Below, piece by piece: positions 11,928 through 28,304 of a DNA stretch of 64,000 nt. The position numbers were made by a program, and so were the translations under genes. The notes beneath the pieces are model-generated. The model did no database searches and was not told the DNA's origin. It saw only the letters and a program-made list of their open reading frames with translations. Source of the stretch: Clavaria fumosa (lineage: Eukaryota; Basidiomycota; Agaricomycetes; Agaricales; Clavariaceae); NCBI GenBank assembly GCA_951802425.1, contig OX637800.1, forward strand, positions 2,418,001 to 2,482,000, read 5' to 3'. Numbering within the stretch: the first letter of the stretch is position 1; each line of letters begins with the position of its first letter.

Positions 11928-12964
11928 CTAAAGCCGCGCCTGATTGTTGGTGAGGATATTCCGCCCAGCAATCACCACCACTTCCGCGCTAGAGGGTGGC
12001 TTGGATTCGTCTTGTAGGATGAGCTTCTTGTCAGACAAGTAGCGCGTTCTCTGCAGAGTTGCCCCAAGCAGAGAATCAAGCTGCAATAATAGCATAGACT
12101 CAACACCCGAGCGCTCTGATTTTTAAGAGTGCTCACAAGAGATCCAAAGAAACCAGCCAAGCAGCCATAGACCATTGCCGATGAGAAGATTTCAACCCAT
12201 TGTAGACGGCAGATCGCATTTTCGATGACCATGCTGGTTGCCAACGTAAGGCCCATCAAGATACCGCCGGCGGCAGACACAAGCAGCCCAAGTCGCGAGA
12301 CAGCTCCATTAGTCCCTGGTGGCACGACTTTGAACGAGGTTATCAGGACTGGCGGGTTGGAGGACAGAATGCCCAGTTCCGAAGCGAGGGTGTCACCCAT
12401 GCAGCAAGCAAAGTGCCTAACATTTTGGCCATTGGTACGAGTAACAAATTTATTAGAGCGTCCACTCACCCCAGTGCTACGAGTAGCAACCCTCGACTCC
12501 ATCCACGAGCAGTATAAGGGCACCATGATTGGGGATTATATGGACGCCGTTCAATGGCCAGTTTTCCCATGATACTCGAAGAAATCATGGACTCCTGCGC
12601 GAATAACGCGTTCCAAAGCGCACAAGCGCACAAGGCCGAGAACGAATTGGACAAGACCTGCCAAGCGCTGCGGTTGCCTGCCTCATGATGACCGTCCTCG
12701 AGTACACACTTGACCTGCTTTCCATCTGACAGCACATCAGCCCTCTGTAACTGTAAGATGCTATAAACATCACCCACATTTTGTGGCCTTGGAACCGACG
12801 AGGTAGAACACTATCATGACGGTTCCAAAAGCTCGTAGAGGACCTGTGAACATACAGAGTCCTACAATGAATGCACATAAGGCTCCTGATGGAGACAAAC
12901 TACGCTTCCGTAGACCATGAAGGCTTAATACCGCTGCCACCGTCAATGGGAAGGCTGGTGTCAT
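11928..12964 (-). CDS. TMEM19/DUF92 family membrane protein
   Basis: Multi-pass integral membrane protein of the TMEM19/DUF92 family; some DUF92 members act as phytyl-phosphate or related kinases in plants and bacteria, but the fungal role is not known to me. The start is the ATG at 12962-12964 (MTPAFPLTVAAVLSLHGLRK), itself the first membrane helix; no in-frame ATG lies upstream before a stop. Family signatures are LSPSGALCAFIVG, LVGSKATK, ASELGILSSNPPVLITSF, VVPPGTNGAVSRLGLL and GCLAGFFGSLVSTL. The last exon ends GRNILTNNQARL and stops at 11928-11930; the family usually continues for a further hydrophobic segment after TNNQ, so this end may be short or misread. It is divergent from the CMT1-like gene over 128 bp. 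Confidence 0.8.
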
Positions 12965-13092
12965 GCCAATGCCAAGCGAACGCTCAGAGACGAGGTCGCG
13001 TGGCAGTGTTTACATAAGGTGGTTATGTAAGACACCAAGAGATGAGCAGAATACCCATATACATACTCGTCGGGCAGACGGAGCGCACCGCT

Positions 13093-15235
13093 ATGGCACG
13101 GAGCCTTCGACGACGAGGCTTGACGCCCATCCTACTCTTACTGGGCGTAGTCTTTTTCTTTCGTTATCTCTTCTCTTCAAGTCCAGCATCGCCCTCAGCG
13201 GCGTCATCGTCGTCGCATGCTCCTCATCACTACACCGAAATCAAAGGGCACAACGTTTTGGAACGTGTCACCCGCGCGGAGAAGACGCTTAACGTGCATA
13301 GACACAAGTTTCTGCAGGTGCGGATGGGGCGCGACGAGCGGGAAGACTTATTTAGTAACGTGATCACCAACGGAGTCAATGACTTTTGGAACCGTTTTCA
13401 ACTGCCATAGTACGCTCAAACAGCACGCATTTTTGGTCGTATCATCTCACCATGCCCGGTCTAGCATGCTCGAAAAAGAGACTTCTCATAGAGACGCTCA
13501 GAGTGTCTTCAGCGCCATCGACGCGTTGCTTTCCCTCAATGGCTGGGTAGCAGCCCTCTGCCCGACCTTAAACCGCCCATTCGGTCAAAATAAATACGAA
13601 GACGCCTACGACGACCTTGCTCGGGACAATAGCCTATTCTATATCGCGATCATCGTCCATTCCGCCGATCATTTCCTCGTCGATCAGCTCGCTGTCATCG
13701 TGCAAATGGCCAGGCGTCTCGGGACAGCCAATTTGTTCGTCTCTATGCTGGATTACGCCTCCTCAGATTCTACAGAAACATTGACAGACCTCTGTGAGGC
13801 TGTTTTGATACTGCTTGGCGTACCTTTCAGGATTCGGAGAGTGCCGGGAATGACTAGCGATGCTGCTGCTGCGTACTATCCGCTGGAGGAAGCATATATG
13901 CGAAACTTGGTTCTTGAACCGCTTTTAGAGCTCAAACAGAAGCGGCACATTAATTTCCGTCGAGTCATATGGTTGAAGGGCTTCACATGTCCAAACGATA
14001 TACTCGAGACTATCAAGGTCAGCATAGCCAACCAAGCTGCAATGGTATGCGGTATGGACTGGGCGGAACATAACGGCTTTTTCATATTCTCCGATCGGTA
14101 CGCATACCTTGTTGTTCTGTTCTTATCCTCATTATTCTCCCTTTTAATAGTTGGAGGACGCGCGATATCAACGGCGACCAATTCCGACAGGCCAAGTCCG
14201 CATCCAAAACCAACGCAGTTCCTCCCCGTGACCAGGCAGCAGCCGCGCGCTATGCCCAGCACCTGCCATTCCAGGTCTTCTGCTGCGAGTCGGGCACGCA
14301 CGTCGTCGACCCGCACCAGTCTTACTACAAGGGCGTCACGTACCGTGCCGGTGCAGACTATCACAACGCGTCATCCAATGTCCCCGCACCGCCTCGCGAC
14401 CCCGACGCCCCGTGTCTGGACAGTAGCCAAGCGTGGTTCTGTCGCGATCTGTGGATCAACCAGGCGAAGGAGTCGGTAGACGACGTGACCACCACCCACA
14501 ACTCTAAACGTCAGAAAAGACAGCTAGCTCCCCCTCGAAATCCTCCAGCAAAGGCACCGCTCCAAGAAGTAAAGCTCCCAGAAGTAAAGCTACCGCGCCC
14601 AGAGGCAGAGGCACCGCTCCCGGAAGTGCAGGCGCCCCGACCAGAAGTACAGGCGCCCCGACCAGAAGTACAGGCGCCGCAACCAGTAGCAAAGGTGGCG
14701 CCACCAAACGTAATGGCACCACACCGGAAAGCAAAACAAGAAGCAAATGCGCCCGCGCCCAACGCCAACGACCCAGATGTCGCATTCGAAAAAAACAAGG
14801 CGCAGTCGGATTCCGACGCGAACGCGGGGTCCGACTACGATGCCATGCCTGACTCGGACGTCCCGCTCGCCGAACCCCCCATTGGCAAGCTCTCGATTCC
14901 TAACTCTGTGTTCAGGCCTGCGCGAATATTGGTGAACCCTCGCTGCGTCACGACGTATGCGGGCGTGAGCCACACGCAGCTCGCACTGGATCTCTTTGGC
15001 ACTGACTTGGATGAAGCCGGTCCGCAGGGCGGTATCGGAAAATACGTTCTACAGGACTGGGAGGGTGCCCCTGAGAGTTTTGTATGCCAAGAACAACGGT
15101 ACGCAATCCGTAATTCATGCCTCCAGAGTAATCACTCACTTTGAGAACAGGCAAACGGGCGGCAGAAAAGCGACCAAAACTCAGAGACGGCTCCCTTTCT
15201 CTATCTACGACGAATTACATCGAAATTCAGAGTAA
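13093..15235 (+). CDS. CAP59/CMT1-like alpha-1,3-mannosyltransferase
   Basis: Type II Golgi glycosyltransferase of the family including Cryptococcus CAP59 and CMT1. I prefer the ATG at 13093 (MARSLRRRGLTPILLLLGVV), a signal anchor; 13042 is an alternative. A 5' intron rejoins NRFQLP to YMLEKETSHRDAQSVFSAID. Core blocks are DDLARDNSLFYIAIIVHSAD, KRHINFRRVIWLKGFTCPND, MDWAEHNGFFIFSDR joined to WRTRDINGDQFR, and QVFCCESGTHVVDP. The C-terminal RILVNPRCVTTYAGVSHTQL block of the family is intact, and WEGAPESFVCQEQ precedes a last intron and the stop at 15233-15235. Between AWFCRDLWINQAKE and the C-terminal block lies an unusual Pro-rich insertion of about 110 residues with PEVQAPR repeats and an acidic stretch. 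It is convergent with the NBS1-like gene. Confidence 0.85.
14616..14690 (+). repeat. 21-bp coding tandem repeat (PEVQAPR)
   Basis: About three and a half 21-bp units, each encoding PEVQAPR with minor changes, sit in the mannosyltransferase gene. The unit length keeps the reading frame, so copy number can change without breaking the protein. Similar LPEVKLP units precede it. Confidence 0.75.
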
Positions 15236-15414
15236 TTCGATTGTGGTTGGCATTATTCTTCCGTTTTCTAACTAATCCCGTTTTCGAGGGCAGATAATTC
15301 TGGACATCACATTAAGGAATTCCCTGTGTTGTAGATACGTATCTCTATTTTAGATGCTGATTCACATCGCCAGAATCATATAATGCGAAAGATGTATTAG
15401 CTAATTTGCTAGCA

Positions 15415-18400
15415 TCATCGACGCCGCGAGCGCGTTGTGCGTCCGAGGAAACCCTTGAGCGTCGCACCGTCGTCATCAGAATCATCGTTGATGACGGGCT
15501 TGGCCTTGGCCGTGCGCGTCGTTTTTCGAGGTTGTGTTCTCGTTCCAGCGCTTGACTCAAGCGTGCCATCTTCTGAACGTCCATACGTTTCTTGATGCTG
15601 CGGTTTCTCTGGAATCTTGTTCTCTTCATCATCAGGCAGAAACAGGGGCTCAGCCTTCTCCACCGGCTCTGAGGTTGGCGCACTCAGATGCGGTTCAGAA
15701 GTCGTGGGGTATGATGGCGCGACCTGCTTGACAACTTCTTCCTCGCCTGAATCCAGACTCTTCCACGTTCCCTTGCGTGAGTGAGTTTGAGATTTCGCCG
15801 CCGTAGTCGGCAATGCTCTCAGGGGTACTTTGTTGACCTGGGACTGGTTCTGGCTTTGGGATTGAGGCTTTGATCTGGATCTGCTTCCTTTCCAGTATGC
15901 TATGCCATTCCGTACCTTAGCATTGTTACTATGACGACGTGTAACGAGAGACGCACCAGTTCCAACACCGTAATCATTCTCCTGGGACGCCACAAGGGTG
16001 ACTATTTTCGCTCTCTCCGTTCGGGGACATTTCTTAGCACACCGTCAGTTCATGACCTGGTATCCGAGTGCAACAGGCCACTCACTTTCTTGAATTTCTT
16101 GAAGTTGGGCCTATTCTGCCACTCTGGATTCGACGCAAGCGTTCGGTCCATGGTGCCTCTTTCGCGGCGGTGGACATCCATTTCAAGAACGACCATGAAG
16201 TTGCCCCGGATATTCGCGTCGTCTCCAAAATCGGCAAGCACCGCCCAATCTTCCTCACGTTGGTGTTGCAGATCCGGCTTCGAGATTTTAAGCTGATTGA
16301 ATTCGCGATCGAAATCATCTTCAGCCCGCTTGCCGCGTTTAGTCGAAGCCACTGCTTTGAGAAAGGCGGCATCGATATCAGGCTTTCCTGATGGGGCTCC
16401 GGATTTTGAAACAGGCTCCACGTGATTCCGAACGGAAGTAGTGGTCGATTGAGGCACGACAGCATTGACGTTCTCGATCGCTGCTCGCTTGGACCCTGAT
16501 GATAGCGTACTTGTTTCAAATTTATCAGCCTTGCGTTTCATCAGGTGAATATCTTGAGTTGCCTCCGATTGCTCCTCTTCTTCCTCGGCGACCGCTTCAA
16601 GTGCTCCAACACCGCTGAACAAGTGCCCGAATTGAGTGCGACCATCGCTCTGTGTTACGCTCTGTTGCGTTGGGCGTGCGGAAGACGCACTCCCGTAGTT
16701 TTCCATGCTCGTAGCTATGTCCTGAGAAAATTTGTCTGGATTGCTGGATTCAAAAAGCGCCCGGAACTTCTTCAGTGGAGGTTCGACTTCATTGTTGCTT
16801 CTGATAGGAACTACAGGATCTGGAGCCGAAACGGACGGAGAAGCTTGTCCAACGCGACGCTTAAGGCGTGAAGATCGCATCGGAATCGGCGCCTTTCAAA
16901 AAGTATTATAATTTTGTCAGCTTGAAAAGCAGACGCAGACCCACGTTGTAATCAAAGGCAGCTGATGCAGATTCTGGAGCAGGAGAAGATCGAGGATGGG
17001 GTGTAGACTCTGGTGCTCCTTCCATATTTGCTGATGTATCCTCAATTCCAACGATGACGCCCTTGCCTTTGGCGCGACGTGCGAGAGGCTGTTGATATAG
17101 AATCGTTAGACGTACGGAAATCGAAATAGCCAACGTACCCTTCGCGGAGGCGGCGGCACAATTACATCTATGGGATCTAGGGGTTGCTCCACTTCTGGTT
17201 GCAACACATCTGTAGAAAGCGCGCCTCGTGTAAGATTACGCTTTGGTACACTCTGAGGGTCCTCGTCGCCAAAAGAAGGATTTGTGGGCTCATCCGCATG
17301 TGTGTTAGGGACGAGGGATGAAAGTGGAGAAGTATTATTTGTGTTATCTGATCCGAGAAGGGTCGATAGTCAAAGACGTTCGCCGAGGTGAGATAGTTTT
17401 ACTAACCATCATCGTCCTCAACAGGAACGCTCGAGTCAATGTATGAAACATCAATATGAATGACGGCGAGCAATACCCTCTCCGTAGGCAGCAGATGTAA
17501 ACCAAAACTGGGCAAAGCAGCCAATGAGCGAAAAGCAAATTCGAAGCACAAAGGCCATTTCACAAATACCTTTTGTTCTCCTCGATGAACTCATACCATG
17601 CCGCATTTCCAAGCCTAGCTTTTATCAGCTTGGCATCGCCCACAAGAACTAGACCCTTTCCGCCTTGCATGCTGGACACCTTCTTTTTTCCCTTCGATAG
17701 AGCTTGGTGCCATTTCAATCTTCCCCATTGCATAAGAATGCCTTCGCAGGAGCCCTGCCCGCGTTCGATGACTTTCTTCAGCTCGGGATCAATCTCCCTG
17801 CCCTTGTCACCCATAGAAAGAAACACGTATCCTCGAAAAATATTGAGACGTTCCTCGTTGGGTTCCCAAACATTGACGACTTTCATCGCTGTGGGAAGGG
17901 TAGGTGGAAACGTGGGACGAAACTTGGCAATAGGAGGTAATATAAACGTCTTTTCCAGAGATCCATCCACATTTGAGGGCAAAGCACCCAGTCTGACGAT
18001 CTCGTGGAGCCATTCCGGTCGAACAAGCTGCGTTGCCGAAATGAGCGAGGCGGCGACCGATGGATTCACAGCATAGCTTGACACAAGATGATGCGTGTTC
18101 TCTGGGCTCGACGATGAGGTTACGCTGATTCCTGACGATGGAAATCTCGGCATAGCAATTAAAGTCAAATGCGAAAAGGAAAATACCTAGGGACTCGCAG
18201 ACCTGGAGCGAAGCGGATTCCTGTCCTCTTATGATGGGCGAGTAGCAACTCACGCGGACCCAATTGACGCTGTGCCCTAATATTAGCATAATGGGTTTGC
18301 GCAAATACGAGCTCGACAGTCTGCGCACGTTATGCCTACTCCGCCCGCCAGGGTAATGACATCCCCGTCCCGCAATTCTTGTGTCACAGACGGGTTGACG

Positions 18401-18791
18401 GAAAGAACGGAAGATCCACGAGATACAAGTATGACCTTATCCTTGGTATTGCAAAACTCCAGCTTAGACACCGCAGATGGCTCGAACTATGCGAGCCAAG
18501 TACATCACCAAGTCGCAAAGCAAAAAGCCTAAACGGGCGCGCGACGTACAACATCGTCCAAAGTATAGCTCCCAACGGTCAACTCTCCATTGAGCTTGGA
18601 CACTTTCTTGTGGTTAATGAGGAGTGGGCAGTCATCCTTCCTCCCAATCTGATACTTCGTGCCTGTTTTGAGCAGCTTCGTTTCTATGCGCCCGTTGGTT
18701 GGAATCCATAGTAAGACTCGCGTGAATACGCACTCTGAAAGGATGTCTCGTTGACAGTTTCGCCATCGAAAGGACCTGAGACCGTCCACAT
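15415..18791 (-). CDS. NBS1: Nbs1/nibrin-like subunit of the Mre11-Rad50-Nbs1 complex
   Basis: DNA double-strand-break sensor subunit. The N-terminus (ATG at 18789-18791, MWTVS) leads into an FHA domain: VLLWIPTNGRIETKLLKTG, YQIGRKDDCPLLI, VSKLNGELTVG, then VNPSVTQELRDGDVITLAGG. BRCT-type sequence follows: SAVNPSVAASLISATQLVRP, EWLHEIVRLGALPS, then RLNIFRGYVFLS and AAWYEFIEENKR. An exon at about 17,490-17,408 reads VLLAVIHIDVSYIDSSVPVE. The C-terminal part has KPDIDAAFLKAVASTKRGKR, FDREFNQLKISKPDL and NRPNFKKFKKVS. NFKKFKK is the conserved Mre11-binding motif of nibrin. The protein ends with an acidic stretch plus ATLKGFLGRTTRSRRR, where a Tel1/ATM contact is expected. At least eight exons. 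Confidence 0.85.
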
Positions 18792-19011
18792 CGCCCGAAA
18801 CCAGGAAGTTGAAGCGCTCCTATCATCACGAGCATCACGTGCGGAATCGCGCGTGGTCACATGGCATGCTATTGCAAACTATGCACTTGTACAGTAACTT
18901 CTGATGTAGTACGTGCGAGCTGAGATGAATAGACAAAGGAATAAAAAGAGTCTCTTCTAACTACGGCAGACCCACCTATCTTGAAGAGTCCGTCCAATGG
19001 TAGAAATCGCA

Positions 19012-22762
<3,751 letters not shown>

Positions 22763-24059
22763 GACTGGATATTGGCAGAGTTGTGTGTAAGAAATGGAAT
22801 TACTGGTGGATTGGAGAGACGATAGTTGTTGCCGTCGTCGTCGTTAGTTCGCCCAGCGACTATGGAAAAGAGACAATGATGATAAACTTGTGCTCGTCGT
22901 CGTCGTTGTCGTCGAGCAGAGCCTTTGCGAGCGACGTCAATTCCCTTCTCCGCTCACAAGGTCACGCCTTGGTGGCTGTCACGCTCTGCGCTAACGCCCT
23001 TTTCCTTCGCTAAGTCTCGCTCGCTCGCTTTTGCCAATAACCAGCGGTGCCCTCCAATGGCCAACGACCACCCTGAAACGTCTACGCAGTATACACGCTT
23101 AACGTAATTCATACAAAGACAGAGAAGCGGTCGGTCACGTTATAACCCGTCAATACGTGAGCGGCGCGCCGTCGGGGCTACCTGCATCAGACGGTCTAAA
23201 GTGGACAGGGAATATGTTCTGACATTATCGCCAGAGGTCACCAGACGCGCTGGTTCTGCATTTTACGCTGAGGTGAGTCTTTTCGAGGACTCGTTATGTT
23301 CGTGCAGTGAACTATAAGTCAGAGCCAATACCGACGACAAAGGTCTCCCTGGCTGGTTGAGAGAGAAAATACACATTGTTGGCCTTTTTGCTCGTTGCTG
23401 CGGACGAGGTACAGCTTCAGATAAGAAATTGGCCCTGCTCGTTGCTCTCACTCTCACTCCATCAACTCGGTCAGCCGCTCCGACGACCCGCCAGCGTGCA
23501 TTCACGGCATATATTCGCTTTGATTGCCTGGTTCTTCCCTCCTCCTCAAAAGGATTTGCAAATCCCATACGCTGCATGCACTACACATTATCAGTGACAG
23601 AACCGTCCTCCCCGGCTCGATCTCACAACAAGGCGACCCTGCGGGGCAAGGCTGCCCGTGCATCTCCGTTGGACCGGAAAAGTGCACCATTGTGCCGACA
23701 AGCCAGGGCAAGCATGGGAGTATTCAATCAAGGTCTGAGGCAAACTTGCGAGGTCTATCCCCGTTATCTGCAGGGCTGATAACACCACGAGGAGGGTGTC
23801 GGGTGCAACATTGAGCTTTAACCGGGGTGTCACCACACCTCACAAACGCGACGCTGTCGCGCTTCACATTGTCCTTCAATGATTAGAACCCATTTTGAAC
23901 CATTTGTTTTCCCGAGCGAGCGGGCAAACTCCAAATGGGCACCCGCAGAGATAACCCCTGCGTATGTGAGAGAATTCCCCTCCCAGCGTGCCACCGCACG
24001 CTTAGACCATGAGCGCTGCATGAGCGCTAAGTGGCGCTCATCGCCGTCGTCGTTCCTCC
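22763..24059. promoter_or_regulatory. Divergent intergenic region of KDM4-like and UCH-like genes
   Basis: About 1.3 kb, large for this block. Two CCAAT boxes lie at 23034-23038 and 23054-23058, close to the KDM4 side. Several open stretches exist but none has a start, family motif or consistent splice sites, so I call no gene here. Confidence 0.4.
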
Positions 24060-25836
24060 ATGTCCGTCCCACACGACAGCGCAGCTACGGACGACGCTGA
24101 AAGCTCCCTGTCGTCCTTGACCGCGTCCACCAACGCGTCCGAAATTGATCTGGTCGGTCATCCTCTCGCCGTCCTCGAGTCCGACCCAGGTTTGTCCCTT
24201 CATCCTCGTGTTCACCTCGCATATCAAAAATGACCGATATATAGGCCTTTTCACCACGCTCACCCGCAAGCTGGGCATACGTGGCGTCGAGGTCGTCGAG
24301 CTGTACGATATCGAGCCCTGGGCAGTCGACCACCTTGCCCCGCGTGGCCTCATCTTCTGTTTCCTCTGGCACAAAGACTCCCATCGCCCAGCCGACTTCG
24401 CAGACCCCGCCGCAGAGAAAGTGTGGTTCGCCAACCAGCTCATCGACGACGCCTGCGCCTCTCAGGTGAGTGGGCGTGCTCCTTCAGCTTCCACTTCTAA
24501 TTTGACACAACCCTCACTCATCCAAAGGCCATCCTCAATGTCGTCCTCAACTGCCCAGAGGTCGACATTGGCGACACCCTCCGCGTGTTCCGCACAGAGA
24601 CCGCAGACATGTCCCCCGCTGTACGTTCCCATTCCTGCCCCACCAAAAGATATAAAATCCACCACAACTGCGCCGCCTCTCTCTCGCATTCCGACTCTTC
24701 CCCCCGGGATAACAGATGAAAGGCCTAGCCATCTTCAACCTGCCGCTCATCCGCGACGTGCACAACTCCCTCGCCCGCCCTGCCGACATCCGCGCAGCCG
24801 TCCACGCCGCGGCCAAAACGACCTTCAAAACTGCGGCCGGCAGGCGCCGCTCCGCATCGTCCGCGTCGTCCTCGTCGTCAGCGGCGCCGCGCTCCAAGTC
24901 TGACCGCAAGAAGCGATTGCGCAGAAAACGACTCAGACAAGAGTCCGAGGACCTCGAGGAGTCGTACCACTTCATTGGGTACGTCCCCGCACACGGCAAA
25001 GTGTGGGAGCTCGACGGGCTCAAGTCGGGGCCGCTCGAGGTTGGTGAGATCCCGCCGTCGTCGCCGTCGCCATCATCGTCATCATCAAACCCTGCCACCG
25101 CGGGGTGGATGTCGGTGGCGCGTCCCGCGCTGCGCATGAAGATGCAAAAGTATGGAGGCGACAACATCAAGTTCAACCTGCTCGCGCTTGTCGACGACCT
25201 CTATGAGTCCGCTTGTGACAGGCTCGAGATGTGCAAGCGGGACAAGATTGCATTAGAGAGGCGTCTGTCGGAGGTCTCTGGCCACCACTACAACCCAACC
25301 TCTCCGGAACAGGCCAGTCCACAAGGGCTACCCCATCTAGCTTATCCTGACCTCTTCCTCTACCATACAGAACCATGCACACCAACGGCAAGACCAACGG
25401 TCCTTATACAGCCCACCAGAACAGGAGCCGGACCAACGCGCGCGCGGCCGCGTCTTCGCGCCCGACTTCAGCCTGCGCGCGATGCACTCCGCTGTTCGCA
25501 TCTCGCAGCTCCAGCCGCACCGACTGCGCGAGGAGCGGAACGCGTGCCTCGAAAACGCCGCCCTGGCGCGCGCCGCCGTCGAAGAGGAGGTCGCGAACGG
25601 GATCCGCGTGCAGGTGAGCACCTTCCCCTCCCCCTTCTCCGCCCATTCGTTATTCCTTTTGACTGACGTCGCGAAACCTGCAGTCGGAGCATATTAAACG
25701 CACACACGACTATGAGCCGTTCATTCAGCAATTTTTTACCTGTTTGGAGAATGAAGGCCTTCTGCGGCCGTTGCTCAACCGGATTCAACGACCGCGCAAC
25801 ACGGCCACGAAGTCGAGGCGAAGGCGAGCCAGGTAG
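24060..25836 (+). CDS. UCH37/BAP1-type ubiquitin C-terminal hydrolase
   Basis: Cysteine deubiquitinase of the C12 family. The ATG is at 24060 (MSVPHDSAATDDAESSLSSL). An intron splits LESDPG from LFTTLTRKLGIRGVEVVELY. The oxyanion/catalytic region reads LIFCFLWHKD and IDDACASQAILNVVLN, with the active-site Cys in DDACASQ. The catalytic His is in SYHFIGYVPAHGKVWELDGL, with Asp just after. Between them, in the crossover-loop region, is a long basic, Ser-rich insertion (about residues 170-210, SASSASSSSSAAPRSKSDRK). After the core (NIKFNLLALVDDLYESACDR) the C-terminal exons read QLQPHRLREERNACLENAAL and KRTHDYEPFIQQFFTCLENE, the UCH37/BAP1 ULD tail that binds DEUBAD proteins. It ends at TAG 25834-25836. 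The ASXH gene at 43.2 kb is a candidate partner. Confidence 0.88.
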
Positions 25837-26455
25837 ATCGTGCGATACGAAGAAAAGGACACGAACGTCCGAAAACAAAGTCACAAGCTATTTTCATCTG
25901 GCATTTCCCCAACATCTGGCATCTCTATAGTGGTATAATATCCCAACAGTCCTTCAGTACAACATCGAATCCATCCGTGCTGGTTTGAGTCACCTGAGTT
26001 CTCACATAGTTATTTTCAAAACGTGAACATGAGAGCAAGGCATCATCATGCTGAGCCCGATTACAGCTTAGCTCGGGCACCAAAGCACGCACTGCTTGCC
26101 GGACCTGGTTTCATTGGGTCCGGATCACCGCTCCAAGATAACATTGTGTCGTCCGGGTTCAAGTCCCCGACTGAAGCGGTTCTGCACGTCAATGGTCTCG
26201 CTCACGAAGACATGCGCTCCCATGATTGAATATATTCCACTTTTCTTCCACCGATTTTTCTCATGCTAAGTACATGAATAGTGCTGCAAACATATTACGT
26301 TGAGTCAAGATATCGCCCCACTCCAACACAGTTCTCTCTCGCTTTCCCACGCCATTCACGTACAAGATTGAACAGCCTGTCACTCATTGCATGCGCGCGC
26401 GAAGTGGGGGGGGAGGAGGAGGAGGAAGTTCGTGTCAAAGAAAACCCAAAATAGA
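25837..26455. other. Convergent intergenic region
   Basis: About 620 bp between the UCH and zinc-finger gene ends. A short open stretch at 26029-26229 lacks any family feature. I see no gene here. Confidence 0.5.
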
Positions 26456-28304
26456 TCATGATTCCGCAAGTGCCTGTCCGCGATCAAACACACAAGCGCA
26501 ATAGGAAATCCGAGGGGGGGTCGAGTAAGAATAGCGGTGAACGACAAATCAGAAACAAACGAGAGCCCAAGCCGTCGATCCGAGAACTCACCGTCTCCGT
26601 CACCCATCTCGTGCCCCCAGGCGGGGCGCACGGGCAACGATGGTTGCCGAGCGTCTTCTTCGACGAGAAAAACCGGCCGCACGCAGGGCACAGCCAGTCG
26701 CACACGCGTCCGTGCTTGGCGACCTCGTGTCGCAGCCGGTCGTGCTGCCGCGAGAACGTCTCCGCGCACCCGAGCGTGCACGCGAATGCCGTGCGTGCCT
26801 TGGGCCGGTGGTGCGCATCCGTGTGCACCTTGAGTGTGTACGCGCTCGTGAACCGCCGTCCGCAGCCCGGTATCAGACACGCCAGGCGCCGGCGGTATGC
26901 CCCCACTCCACTGTTGCCGCCGCCGCCGCCACCGCTGTTGCTGCTCTCTTGATCGCTGAGAGTCGGGGAGTATTCTCGCACGGTGTCGGGGCGGAAACCA
27001 GTGGGAAGTGTCGAAGAGGGTTGGGGGCGCCAAGAGGAGCCGGATGTCGGCAATGCGTCCGGAGCCTTGGAAGTGTCCCCGCCGTTTGATGGCGGAGATG
27101 AGCGCGACGGGAACGAAGAAGAAAGGAAAGAGGAAGGAGATGAGGAAAGAAACCCAGAAGAGGATGGTGATGAAGAGGCCATGGAAGAGGGGGAAGATGT
27201 GATAGACGGCTCGGAAGAGGATGAGGAGGAAACATGTTCAAAACTTGACCGGGGAGGCATACTAAGTCGGACAGAGGCGAGGTCATACTGTGAGTAATCG
27301 CTGTGGACAAGTCCTTGCAATGACGGCATGAACATGCCTAAAAATTGAGGGAAAAATAGATAACCCAATTAGCAATTGTGAATCAACACGCAAGGGACGA
27401 GGACGACTTACCTGCAAATGCCATGTAGTTTGCGGGGGTCTCGTGCATCAACGAGTCATACTTTTTTTCGTTTAACAGAGGAGGAATTGGAATGCCTGCT
27501 TGGGGTTGGGGACGGTCGTCGTAGAGAGGTTCCATCATGCAGGCTTCGGGCGACAAGGACCGAGTTCCTCCACCAAAGGACCACGACATCATGTTCGGAT
27601 CAGCGTTACCTACAGAAATGTTGGGTTTCAAAGGAAGATCAAAAGTGTGGGGGGCTAACCCTTGACAGATCCTCCGTGCGAAGGAAAAGGCGGATAACTT
27701 GATTGGGCTGTTAAAGTCACGTGATCAATAGTGCGCACCCACAGCGGCGAAAAGGGAGTACCGGACTCAATCGTATCTTCGAACGAGGTATAAGAACCCT
27801 GATGCGAGGGGTTGAGTGCCTCCAGAGATGTAGGGGCTGATATGGGGAAAATCTCTCTCATCAGCACATGGGGAGGAAACAGAGGACAAGAGTTATCACC
27901 CACGTTCTTGCAGGAGCTGATGTTTACGCGGACACAGGGAACTTTGCTGTAGTTTTTCCGTAGTAGCGTTCAGGAGCAACGAGCACTGCTCCTGAGTGGG
28001 CGAGGCGAAGACATGCAGGACGGAACCGTTCTCGTCGTCTGCTATCTCAAAGTTAACTTTGTATGGCAAAGGCTGTGTACCTTGGGGCATTTAGGCGTCA
28101 ATCACGCATCGCGGGTAGGAGAAATGAAATGCAGATAGAAGCATGCTACTCACTAGTCGTAATTGGGGCTAACGCAGGCGAAGGAGGTGCGACAGGGTGT
28201 GGGGCCGAGGTGAAGAAAACGGACGGGGCTTTGGCGGTGTTAGGGAGTCGAACAGTCACTCCGAGACGGCTGAGCTCTTCCAGGGATAGAGAGAGAGTTG
28301 ACAT
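26456..28304 (-). CDS. C2H2 zinc-finger transcription factor
   Basis: Predicted nuclear DNA-binding regulator of unknown targets. The start is ATG 28302-28304 (MSTLSLSLEELSRLGVTVRL). A GTGAGT donor leads to an exon starting STQPLPYKVNFEIADDENGS, then further exons with LEALNPSHQGSYTSFEDTIE and GGGTRSLSPEACMMEPLYDD. A long Ser/Pro-rich region follows. Three fingers lie near the C-terminus: CLIPGCGRRFTSAYTLKVHT (ending in H-x3-H), CTLGCAETFSRQHDRLRHEV (H-x4-H) and WLCPACGRFFSSKKTLGNHR (atypical, C2H/C-like ending). A donor at 26591 (GTGAGTTC) joined to an acceptor before 26473 would end the protein ALAES with a TGA at 26456-26458; without splicing the frame runs on to about 26484. No orthologue is recognised by name. 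Confidence 0.75.

Noticed and set aside
14504..14798. Minus-strand frames rich in Leu/Val or Gly/Cys
   Set aside because: They are shadows of the repeated PEVQAPR units of the mannosyltransferase.
24547..25176. 209-codon minus-strand open frame
   Set aside because: It is antisense to the UCH exons, which carry catalytic residues.
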